DNA from: an uncultured Clostridia bacterium
GTDB lineage: Bacteria; Bacillota; Clostridia; TANB77; CAG-508
DNA: 12,515 nt
Direction of reading: 5' to 3'
NCBI GenBank assembly: GCA_947624405.1
Contig: CANQKB010000041.1
Span: 1-12,515 of the forward strand
A program made the position numbers and the translations under genes. Shown one piece after another: positions 1 through 7,183 of the stretch (position 1 is the stretch's first letter; each line of letters begins with the position of its first letter). The notes below the pieces were generated by a model, which made no database searches, was not told where the DNA came from, and worked only from the letters and a program-made list of their open reading frames with translations.

Positions 1-809
1 ACATCAAAAGCTGTTATTTCATTTTCTGCAGATGGTATCATTACTTTAAATTTTTCTCCATTTTCAAAAGTTGTTTTCTCGACACCTGATTCACTTGTTA
101 TTTTTGTTCCAAGTGGTAAGTTCTTTTCAACTAAAGATACAGTATATGTTTCAAAATCACAATTTCCTTCTACTTCAAAAGTTTGAGATTTGTATCTTCC
201 ATCTAAACTATCAAGAGTTGTAGTTTCTGTTGTTGGTGTAACAGTTAGCTCTGGCTCTTGATATGTATCTTCTCCATTAAGACCTTCTTCGTATAAATTT
301 TTAATAGCTTTAATCATATTTTCGCCTTCTGAATTTAAACTACTATAGTTATCAATACTCTCATCATCAAGAGTTCTGTATATAGCTTGTTTTGTTGCGA
401 AAAATGCCTCTCGGTCTCCATTTACTCCCATTTGTGATGGAGTTTTATAAGGATAACCATTTGTAACAACTCTCCAAAGTCTTTCTTCTGTTACTTTATC
501 TCTAATAGTATAATTTCCATAAGCAATATCGTGTGAGCCTACACCTTGAAATGATGGCTCTTCGCAATATGCTGGGTATTCTTTACCATCATCGCCTTCG
601 TACACAACATACATTGCCTGTATTTCTTCGCCGTTGTAGTTCAAATATCTGCCACAAGTTCCTTTATCAACTAATAATATTTGTGAGTCGATAAAATCAT
701 CTGTCATTGCAGCATAACTAATATTTGTTCCAAAAATGCCAAATAAGGTATTGAACATAGTAATTACTGCACATACTAAACTAACAAATCTATTTAAATA
801 TTTTTTCAT
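1..809 (-). CDS. Thioester-domain (TQXA-type) surface adhesin, N-terminal part; 3' end outside window
   Basis: Likely a secreted, wall-anchored adhesin whose internal Cys-Gln thioester can bond covalently to host or partner surfaces. I read the frame directly: ATG at 809 is preceded by GGAGGAAATAAATA, and 269 residues stay open to base 1. Residues 1-33 form a signal peptide ending ISYA-A. The thioester domain follows, with the candidate Cys82 in PAYCEEP, a TQxA-like helix motif ATKQAIY at 138-144, and YKSQTFEV around Gln209, which could supply the Gln. Residues after about 215 (SLVEKNLPLGTKIT and on) look like the start of a beta-sandwich stalk. Any LPXTG-like sorting signal lies beyond the window. 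The sortase gene ends 17 bases upstream in the same operon, so it is the natural anchoring enzyme. Family assignment rests on motif recognition; the bonding Gln is uncertain. Confidence 0.8.
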   Translation of the reverse strand, partial: MKKYLNRFVSLVCAVITMFNTLFGIFGTNISYAAMTDDFIDSQILLVDKGTCGRYLNYNGEEIQAMYVVYEGDDGKEYPAYCEEPSFQGVGSHDIAYGNYTIRDKVTEERLWRVVTNGYPYKTPSQMGVNGDREAFFATKQAIYRTLDDESIDNYSSLNSEGENMIKAIKNLYEEGLNGEDTYQEPELTVTPTTETTTLDSLDGRYKSQTFEVEGNCDFETYTVSLVEKNLPLGTKITSESGVEKTTFENGEKFKVMIPSAENEITAFD

Positions 810-826
810 TATTTATTTCCTCCTAT

Positions 827-1591
827 CTATATAATTTCGAGTGCTTGGATACAAAGTCTTTTTTCTGGCACTCCTTTTACGCAAGTAATAAGCGTAATTC
901 TATTGTCATTGGTATTACCAAGCATTGACCAATCAGTATCAGCAATTTCAATTATTTGAGAAACCTCATAAGTTCTTGTTCCATATTCAGTTGTATAATA
1001 AATTTTATCTCCAATAATCAATTTTGTAAGATTTTTAAAATATCCTGCGTTACCACTGTTATGTCCTAAAATACCAATATTGCCTTGCCAGTACGCAGTA
1101 TCATCAAAGTGTCCTAATGTCTTTTTTAGAACTTCTAATGAATGACCATCTCTTACAGATGTTTTTAGCGATATTTTAGGAATACTTAATACTCCTATAC
1201 TGTCATCTGGTATTACTACATTATCAATTACTGTTTCAATATTTTGCTCATTATCTATATTGGTATTATTTTGAGTAATGCTTTGATTGTTATCAACACT
1301 TTGTTCTACATTAGTGGATTGTTTAATTACTAAATTAGGATCATCGTTAGTAAAATTATTATCATCAACAAAATTTTCATCTGTTTGAATATTTGTTGAA
1401 TTAAGTTCATCTCCAGATATAAATTCATTTTTTTCTCCACTAGTATATTGTTCTTCTTGATTATCAACTAGAATATCTCCAGATGATTTTTCAATATTAT
1501 TATTTTGTGTATTTTTTGGTAATAAAAAAATAGTAGCTGATGTAATCATAAGCATCAAAGCTACTATTCCAACTGTAATTCCCATTTTCAC
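827..1591 (-). CDS. Sortase with long Asn-rich stalk
   Basis: Membrane-bound cysteine transpeptidase that joins sorting-signal proteins to the cell wall or to pilin subunits, acting on the outer face of the membrane. The start is GTG at 1591: AGGAGG lies 7 bases before it, whereas the ATG two codons later is too far away. Residues 5-24 form an N-terminal TM anchor. Residues 27-125 are a low-complexity Asn/Asp/Gln/Glu/Ser-rich linker, and the catalytic domain covers about 130-254. Catalytic residues are visible: His177 in GILGHNSG, Cys237 in TLITC and Arg245 in EKRLC. The Asn after the His and the spacing are usual for sortases, but I cannot assign a class. The ribosome binding site sits directly after the stop of the preceding gene, so translation is probably coupled. 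The likely substrate is the thioester adhesin encoded just downstream. Confidence 0.92.
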   Translation of the reverse strand: MKMGITVGIVALMLMITSATIFLLPKNTQNNNIEKSSGDILVDNQEEQYTSGEKNEFISGDELNSTNIQTDENFVDDNNFTNDDPNLVIKQSTNVEQSVDNNQSITQNNTNIDNEQNIETVIDNVVIPDDSIGVLSIPKISLKTSVRDGHSLEVLKKTLGHFDDTAYWQGNIGILGHNSGNAGYFKNLTKLIIGDKIYYTTEYGTRTYEVSQIIEIADTDWSMLGNTNDNRITLITCVKGVPEKRLCIQALEII

Positions 1592-1605
1592 TGTTTTTCC
1601 TCCTT

Positions 1606-2691
1606 TTAAATAGTAATATCAAAACTATATTCAGAGTCATAACCATTAACTAAATGTTGAATGCTCCTATTATTTAATACAATTTTTACTTTCATTCCTG
1701 ATAATTTTTTAGTTAAACTTTTACTGAATACAATTTTATACATATTACTCATACTTTTATTTACAAGATTATTTAAAGATATAATTGGATTTATATAATT
1801 GATATTTCTTTTATCAATTAAAACATATTCATCATTTTGCAAATTATATATTTTTACTTTTTTTACGAGTAAGAAATAAAGAGCAATGCCAATAAGTAAT
1901 AAAGATAGTAAAGAAATACAGACTACTTTAAAAGTAGAATTGCTCACTTCAACATATCGAATTAAATATGTAATAGGTTGTTCAACTTCTTTTTGAATTT
2001 CTCCTTTGTATTCTGCACTTGAAGAAAATTTTGACTCATTTTCAACAGTCATTGTTCCTGTATCACCATAGTATGCAATGCCACTATATAATACAGGCAC
2101 TTGACTTCCTGCAACATATTCCATTGTTTGAGGTTGCCATTCAACATTTAATAATTTTAATGTTACACCATTTTTTGTTTTACTTTTTGGAATGTCATAT
2201 AAATCATTTGCAGAATAATTCGAAAATTCAACTTCATCTTTTAATGTATAACTTTTTTTAGTAGTTCCACCAGATACTTTTGTTGTAATTATAGAATTAA
2301 CATCTAATTGTAATTCTCCTGTATATCCATCATCCCCAGTATAAGAAATACTTGAAGGTAGAGAAGACAAGATAGTGTCAAAATTATCGGTATTTGTTTC
2401 GACAATTTTAATTTGAGTTTCATTTTTCTTCAAGGATAAATTTCCACCTTTAGTTTCAATATTTTCTAATTCAAATTTACTATTGCCTTGATTAAATTCC
2501 TTTGAAATTCCTGCTTTAAATAAAGCATCATTTTCCTCATCAACTTCATATATTTTTGTTATATAAGTTTTATTATTTTCCTTTGTTTCTTTAATATCAA
2601 ATGGCTCAAAACTTACTGCAAAAGATGTTATATTAAAAGAAAAAATTGTTATTATCATAAGTAGTAATATTTTAAATATATGTTTTTTCAT
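1606..2691 (-). CDS. Secreted, membrane-anchored protein of conjugative-element type, function unknown
   Basis: 361 residues with a signal peptide (1-25, ending SFA), an extracellular beta-rich region (26-250), one TM helix (254-276) followed by KK, and a cytoplasmic tail of about 85 residues (280-361). Segments such as LPSSISYTGDDGYTGELQLD (111-130) and IPKSKTKNGVTLKLLNVEWQ (167-186) recall a family I associate with clostridial conjugative elements, usually annotated hypothetical; this is a recollection, not a search. The start ATG at 2691 has AAAGGATG upstream. It follows the channel genes and precedes the sortase, separated from the 82-residue gene by a terminator-like hairpin. Topology suggests a bitopic protein linking the outer surface to the cytoplasm, perhaps part of the mating apparatus. 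No catalytic motif is seen. Confidence 0.8.
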   Translation of the reverse strand: MKKHIFKILLLMIITIFSFNITSFAVSFEPFDIKETKENNKTYITKIYEVDEENDALFKAGISKEFNQGNSKFELENIETKGGNLSLKKNETQIKIVETNTDNFDTILSSLPSSISYTGDDGYTGELQLDVNSIITTKVSGGTTKKSYTLKDEVEFSNYSANDLYDIPKSKTKNGVTLKLLNVEWQPQTMEYVAGSQVPVLYSGIAYYGDTGTMTVENESKFSSSAEYKGEIQKEVEQPITYLIRYVEVSNSTFKVVCISLLSLLLIGIALYFLLVKKVKIYNLQNDEYVLIDKRNINYINPIISLNNLVNKSMSNMYKIVFSKSLTKKLSGMKVKIVLNNRSIQHLVNGYDSEYSFDITI

Positions 2692-2718
2692 TTTATCATC
2701 CTTTCTACAAAAATAAAA

Positions 2719-2746
2719 AAGCTACTTAATTATTTATAAGTAACTT
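2719..2746 (-). terminator. Weak intrinsic terminator or attenuator inside the transfer operon
   Basis: On the minus strand AAGTTACTT (2746-2738) pairs with AAGTAGCTT (2727-2719) as nine pairs including one G-U, with a 10-base loop, directly followed by TTTTATTTTTG. The 5' arm and loop cover the last codons of the 82-residue gene and the 3' arm overlaps its stop. The stem is A+T-rich, so termination is probably partial. No convincing promoter follows before the next start at 2691, so the three surface genes likely depend on readthrough. Confidence 0.5.
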
Positions 2747-2974
2747 AATAAATTCATTTCTTAAATATTCGTCTGTAATAACTAAAACACCTATCAATGA
2801 TAATATAATAACTATTATAGCTATAATTATTTTGAATATATGTTTTAGATAATATGAAATAAAATTTCTTATATAATCTGGACTTCGTATCTTTGGTATT
2901 TCTTGTTCTATTATTTTTGACTGACTTTTTTTAAGTTGTCTATCGTTATATAATTCATAGAAACTTTTTTTCAT
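2726..2974 (-). CDS. Small one-TM protein of the transfer operon, function unknown
   Basis: 82 residues: a charged, probably cytoplasmic N-terminal region (1-42, rich in Lys, Glu, Gln), a very hydrophobic Ile-rich TM helix (about 45-67), and a short polar tail ending LLINN. The ATG at 2974 immediately follows the TAA of the CpaE-like gene. Its ribosome binding site GGAGG lies inside the last codons of that gene, where it is read as ERRNK, so the two are probably translationally coupled. I do not recognise a family. Its position suggests a small membrane partner of the ParA-like protein or of the channel. The arrangement strongly supports a real gene; function is open. Confidence 0.75.
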   Translation of the reverse strand: MKKSFYELYNDRQLKKSQSKIIEQEIPKIRSPDYIRNFISYYLKHIFKIIIAIIVIILSLIGVLVITDEYLRNEFIKLLINN

Positions 2975-4087
2975 TTACTTATTCCTCCTTTCCATAAGAT
3001 TAGTTAAAAATCCTTTCTTTTTTTGAATAGGAATAACTTCCGTTTTTATCGATTTTTCTGCAATGTAATCACTCAATATTTTTTGATATTCTGTTTCATT
3101 TTCAACAATAAAAGGGTCTGGTATGTAATTAGAAAAGAAAGTCTTTATTCCAAGTTTGCCCATATTTTCTGTTATTTCATTTTTTTGAAGTTCTGGTGCA
3201 AAATTAAAAATATAATTTATATCATTTACAATTTCTAACTTATCGAATATTAGCATTAAATTATCTTGTTCCCAGCTTTTAGTTCCAGATACAATTATTT
3301 TTACATCTTTTGTTATAAAATTATCTATATCAGATATATCATTAAAATTGCCCATATCATAGATGTAAAAATCATAACCATATTCAATAGCATTTACAGT
3401 TTTATCTTTTGTATAAAAATCAATTCCATTGAAAGTAATAAAACCCTCTTTGACTTCTACATCAAAAAGGGATTCTAAAGTTTCAATATCTTGCTTTTGA
3501 TTAGCTTGAATATAACACGCATTCATTTGTAAGTTGTTTAAAAATTTCGTAATCGCAATAGCTTGTGTTGTTACACCGATGTGATTTTCTGTTCCTGCTA
3601 TTGCAATGGTTACACATTGTTTCAACTTTTTATATTCTTTTTTTATAATAATTTTATCTCCAGAAGAAATATTTTCAGTATTTCTATATCTAACAGAGTC
3701 TTTGTATTGTTTTCCATTTCCATCAATACATTGTATTAGTTCTTTTTCTTGCTCTCTAATATCGATAGTAGTTACAAAATTATATATTCCTTCATTAAAT
3801 AATTTGGCTAATAAAGAATTTCCATATTGATAACCTGCTGCTATAATTGTAATTCTAATACTATACATAGACTTTAGTGCAACTACTGCATCAACAATAT
3901 CTTCTTCTGTATCAGATAATCCTATTAAATCAATTATGATATTAGAATAATTGTTTAAGTTTCGCATTTCTTGAATAGCAAATCTTTTTAGATTAGTTAC
4001 ACCAGTTATAATTTGAACATCTAAACCTAATGTGTTACATACAGAATTTATTAAGTTTTCGTTATCTCTTGTAATTGCAATAATCAC
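2975..4087 (-). CDS. CpaE/TadZ-like ParA-fold protein with degenerate P-loop
   Basis: Cytoplasmic protein of two parts. Residues 1-125 resemble an atypical receiver-like domain (alternating beta/alpha, with NIIIDLIG near 49-56). Residues 155-370 resemble a MinD/ParA-type fold. The P-loop region is AIAGTENHIGVTTQA at about 162-176, where the usual KGGVGKTT is replaced by a longer loop ending GVTT, and the Walker B region is YDFYIYDMG near 238-246. The longest frame starts with ATG at 4105, but that ATG overlaps AAAGGAGG, which is a perfect ribosome binding site for GTG at 4087 seven bases on; I use the GTG (370 residues). CpaE/TadZ proteins position pilus or secretion machines at cell sites, so a localisation or assembly role for the mating channel is a reasonable inference. 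Loss of canonical Walker A residues leaves ATPase activity doubtful. Confidence 0.75.
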   Translation of the reverse strand: MIIAITRDNENLINSVCNTLGLDVQIITGVTNLKRFAIQEMRNLNNYSNIIIDLIGLSDTEEDIVDAVVALKSMYSIRITIIAAGYQYGNSLLAKLFNEGIYNFVTTIDIREQEKELIQCIDGNGKQYKDSVRYRNTENISSGDKIIIKKEYKKLKQCVTIAIAGTENHIGVTTQAIAITKFLNNLQMNACYIQANQKQDIETLESLFDVEVKEGFITFNGIDFYTKDKTVNAIEYGYDFYIYDMGNFNDISDIDNFITKDVKIIVSGTKSWEQDNLMLIFDKLEIVNDINYIFNFAPELQKNEITENMGKLGIKTFFSNYIPDPFIVENETEYQKILSDYIAEKSIKTEVIPIQKKKGFLTNLMERRNK

Positions 4088-4107
4088 TTTTTCGCCTCCT
4101 TTCATTT

Positions 4108-4830
4108 CTACATTATATATTCTTTTGGATCAACATCATTTTTGCCACTACTTGTCCTAATTTCAAAATGAAGATGATGTCCTGTTGATGTTCCTGCATT
4201 TGGATCTTTTTTAGGGTCGCCACCCTCAATTCCAATTACTTCGCCTTGTCGCACTTGCATTCCTTCAACTACATCTATTCGACTTAAATGAGCATAAAAG
4301 CTATAAAATATTTCTGTATTCTCAACTACAGTTGTATTTCCATCTTCATCTGTTACAGTATCATAAGTTATTATTTCGTGTTTTAGTTCAATACAATTTC
4401 CATATCCTTTTTGAATTTCAGCAATAGTAACAATACCATCACAAATTGCTATAACATTATCTCTATGAATTCCAGATATATCTATACCTGTATGTTTAGA
4501 TGGTATCTTTGTAATTGGATGTATTCGCATACCGTAATCAGAAGTAATTACTCCATTTATAGGCATTGGAAATCTTCCAGAATAGTTTTCAGTTCCAGTT
4601 TCAAGTATATATGGATAGTCGGATTGCAAATCAACTACATCATTATATTCATTACCACTAAAAAACAAACCTAATGTTTTTAATGGATATAAGATTAAGA
4701 ATAGGGGAAGGAGAATAATAAAAAAAATAATAGCAATTAAAACTACTATTGCCATTATCACATAAGTTCTTTTTTCTTCATCAGCAACTGTTTTTAATGC
4801 ACCAAGTATTAAAGCAGTATTTATAGCCAT
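4108..4830 (-). CDS. Membrane-anchored M23 peptidoglycan endopeptidase of the conjugation apparatus
   Basis: Zinc metallopeptidase expected to cut peptide cross-bridges in the cell wall so that the mating channel can pass. Residues 1-22 are cytoplasmic, about 24-48 form a TM helix, and the M23 domain covers about 88-237. The zinc ligands are visible: His113 and Asp117 in HTGID, and His221 in HHLHF, with catalytic His181 in FYAHLS and His219. The MRIHPITKIPSKHTG stretch is typical of M23. A loop of about 20 polar residues (156-173) is inserted before the FYAHL strand. The ATG at 4830 has AAAGGAG upstream. Unlike Tn916-type channel hydrolases, which carry a lysozyme-like and an NlpC/P60 domain, this one has M23 alone. 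The product should face outward. Confidence 0.92.
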   Translation of the reverse strand: MAINTALILGALKTVADEEKRTYVIMAIVVLIAIIFFIILLPLFLILYPLKTLGLFFSGNEYNDVVDLQSDYPYILETGTENYSGRFPMPINGVITSDYGMRIHPITKIPSKHTGIDISGIHRDNVIAICDGIVTIAEIQKGYGNCIELKHEIITYDTVTDEDGNTTVVENTEIFYSFYAHLSRIDVVEGMQVRQGEVIGIEGGDPKKDPNAGTSTGHHLHFEIRTSSGKNDVDPKEYIM

Positions 4831-4846
4831 TGTAAACTCCTTTCTT

Positions 4847-5341
4847 TTAAATTTCTAATTCATCTTGTTTTATTTCTTGCTCATTATTTATTTCCTTACA
4901 AAATTTTTCTCTTAAATTAACATTTGTATTGCCAATTACATTTTTTAATTTTTCGAGAGCTTGTTCCTTTGAATTATATTTATCGTACAATTTTTCATAC
5001 TTATAATAAGCATATTGTAAGTCTTTAAAAAGTTTATTATATTTATATCCAAATTCGTTTTTATCATAACTAAATATTGTATGCTTACTTGCATCTGGTA
5101 ATAAGTTAGCAATTTTTTCTGCCTCATTATAAGAAAAACCTCTTGATAAAAATTCTCCAACAGGATATATATTTTGTTTTACATACAATGAATGATTATG
5201 ATATAGTTCGCTATACAAATATTTTAATGTATCATAAGAAAATTTATTTTCGTTAATTTTATCTTTTAAATAATCTGTAAGGTTTACAAAGAAATCGCTA
5301 TTTTCAAATTTAGAGTAGAGTAATAGCATTTTTAAATTCAT
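4847..5341 (-). CDS. Unknown helical protein between VirB4 and M23 hydrolase
   Basis: 164 residues without signal peptide or TM segment, rich in Tyr, Lys, Asn and Glu and probably mostly helical. The middle (residues 100-130) has a repeated Tyr/Lys/Leu pattern suggesting a coiled coil, and the C-terminus is acidic. The ATG at 5341 follows the stop of virB4 by three bases, with AGAGGG inside the end of that gene as ribosome binding site, so it is coupled to VirB4. I do not recognise a family. Its constant-looking place in the operon suggests a cytoplasmic accessory factor of the channel, for example a VirB4 partner or chaperone, but nothing in the sequence shows this. Confidence 0.75.
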   Translation of the reverse strand: MNLKMLLLYSKFENSDFFVNLTDYLKDKINENKFSYDTLKYLYSELYHNHSLYVKQNIYPVGEFLSRGFSYNEAEKIANLLPDASKHTIFSYDKNEFGYKYNKLFKDLQYAYYKYEKLYDKYNSKEQALEKLKNVIGNTNVNLREKFCKEINNEQEIKQDELEI

Positions 5342-5344
5342 AAA

Positions 5345-7183
5345 TTAAGCACCCTCTTTTTTCTTTGTAAAATAATCAAATTCGTATGGAAATATATCAA
5401 ATTTTACACTTAATCTGCTTGTCCCTGCCATAAATAAAGCGACTCCCATTTGTCTTGCATAAATTAAATCTTCTTCAGCCTCTGTTAGTTTATAAAGTGT
5501 TTTCATTTCTTCCAAGTTTTGTCCATCTGCACCCATTAGAACCTTATAACAAGCCATATCCAAAATTGCTTGTCCATACATTTTAACTGACGGATCCAAA
5601 AAGTCTACAACGGAATGAGATATGATAATAATTCCACCAGAATACTTTCTACATCTTTTAGCGATGTTACGCAAAAAAACAAGACTTTGTGGAACTTGAG
5701 GGTCTATCATAAGATAGCTTTCATCACAAGCTAATAAAATTTTTTCATCTCTGTTCTTGGCTATTTGTTCCCAACAATATGTAAGAATATTATAATATTG
5801 AGCTTTTTTAATTCTTTCATCACTATTTTGCAAATTAAATGTATCAAGAACGACACATTTTGAATCAGCTTTTACAGTTGTATATCCATTAAAAATATCT
5901 GCATCAGCTCCAATAGCAACATCACGAAGTAATCCTTGAACTGTCTTATAATCAGATAAATCAACTTTTTTCTTTTCTAATATTTCTATTTTTTGGGAAA
6001 TATGTTCATATAAGTCTTTCATTATTGGAAATTTATTATTAGGAATATTTGAAATGTCAGTATCCCAATAAATATTAAAATTGTTATACACTTCTTCTAA
6101 ACAAGATGTTAGTATTGATATTTGATTATGAGTTATCTCTGGAAAAAGTAGCTTAAAGAATGGTCTAATACTTTGTATATGTAAAGCCATAGCACCAAGT
6201 CCGTTGCCCTCATCTTTAATACCAACAATTTCTTCTTCATCATCATCAAGAGGCAAAGGTCTAATTTGTAACGGATTAATCATTTGACCACTTTTTCCAA
6301 CAACATTTATCCAGTCACCATTAAGATTTTGGCATAATGTTTTATATTCTCGTTCTGGATCAATCACAAGTATTTTAGTTCCACGCATATATTCATTTAA
6401 CAAAATGTGCTTTACAGCAGTTGATTTTCCAACACCAGAAGTACCCATTACTACATAATTACTATTTGTTCTGTCTAAACCTCTTTTCCAAGTGTCCAAT
6501 ATTACAATTCCTCCGTTTGTATCTTTGGCAAGATAAAACCCTTTGCCATCATTTAAACCACCACCTGCAAATGGAAATCCACCAATGAAATCTGATAATA
6601 AAATATTTCTTCTTGCAATATTTAAAATATCTTCATTACCAGTTTGAAAAGGTGAAACAGTTTGAAATGCTTGTCTTATACAATATGCTAAACTTCTAAT
6701 TTTTAATTGCATTCCACAAATTAGACTTTCAACTCTTTTACATCTTTTGTTAAGAGTTTCCTCATCTTCTGCAATAACCATAATCATATTGGTCATATAC
6801 CCAACAGTTTCTCCGTTAACTTCAACTTTTTCAAGAATTTCTTGACCATCATCAATTTCTCTTAAAGCTCTTTTTCTTTCAAGAGCATCCTTGCTACTAT
6901 CATAGATTATTTCACTTTGTTTTATACCTCTAGACATATTTTCAATTAGCAGTGTATTATCGGATGGCTCAAATAATTGAATTGATATGGTATTCGGAAT
7001 ATTTGATAGTTTGGAAAGCCAACCAATTTTTACATTTTTAGGATACTTAATTATTGTATAAATCTTTGCATAATTATCTCCAATTCGCATTTTATTTTGT
7101 TTATATTCAAGACCAGTAATAGGTGTAATTATATTTAATAAACTCTGATTTTGTTGTATTTTTTTAATCTCCGTTTTTTTCAT
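5345..7183 (-). CDS. virB4: VirB4/TraE-family type IV secretion ATPase
   Basis: Energises assembly of, and transport through, the mating channel at the cytoplasmic face of the membrane. The 612 residues contain an N-terminal VirB4-type domain (about 20-200) and a C-terminal AAA+ core. Walker A is GTSGVGKST at 247-255. The VirB4/TraC signature IDPEREY follows at 274-280, and Walker B is ILLACDE at 482-488. C-terminal segments such as RNIAKRCRKYSGGIIIISHS (505-524) and LMGADGQN (549-556) are typical of the family. The ATG at 7183 touches the stop of the previous gene, with GGAG nine bases upstream. Length is normal to slightly short for Gram-positive VirB4, so it is not truncated even though a separate VirB4-N-like protein is encoded nearby. 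virB4 here denotes family identity, not a proven ortholog of the Agrobacterium gene. Confidence 0.95.
   Translation of the reverse strand: MKKTEIKKIQQNQSLLNIITPITGLEYKQNKMRIGDNYAKIYTIIKYPKNVKIGWLSKLSNIPNTISIQLFEPSDNTLLIENMSRGIKQSEIIYDSSKDALERKRALREIDDGQEILEKVEVNGETVGYMTNMIMVIAEDEETLNKRCKRVESLICGMQLKIRSLAYCIRQAFQTVSPFQTGNEDILNIARRNILLSDFIGGFPFAGGGLNDGKGFYLAKDTNGGIVILDTWKRGLDRTNSNYVVMGTSGVGKSTAVKHILLNEYMRGTKILVIDPEREYKTLCQNLNGDWINVVGKSGQMINPLQIRPLPLDDDEEEIVGIKDEGNGLGAMALHIQSIRPFFKLLFPEITHNQISILTSCLEEVYNNFNIYWDTDISNIPNNKFPIMKDLYEHISQKIEILEKKKVDLSDYKTVQGLLRDVAIGADADIFNGYTTVKADSKCVVLDTFNLQNSDERIKKAQYYNILTYCWEQIAKNRDEKILLACDESYLMIDPQVPQSLVFLRNIAKRCRKYSGGIIIISHSVVDFLDPSVKMYGQAILDMACYKVLMGADGQNLEEMKTLYKLTEAEEDLIYARQMGVALFMAGTSRLSVKFDIFPYEFDYFTKKKEGA

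Noticed and set aside
2019..4674. Plus-strand open frames of 70-87 codons across the transfer operon
   Set aside because: They lie opposite well supported minus-strand genes, have no ribosome binding sites, and their products are rich in Ile, Phe, Tyr and Ser as expected from antisense A+T-rich sequence.
4945..5160. Second minus-strand frame of 71 codons inside the gene at 4847-5341
   Set aside because: It is an out-of-frame shadow of the longer gene, which has an operon-coupled start and ribosome binding site.
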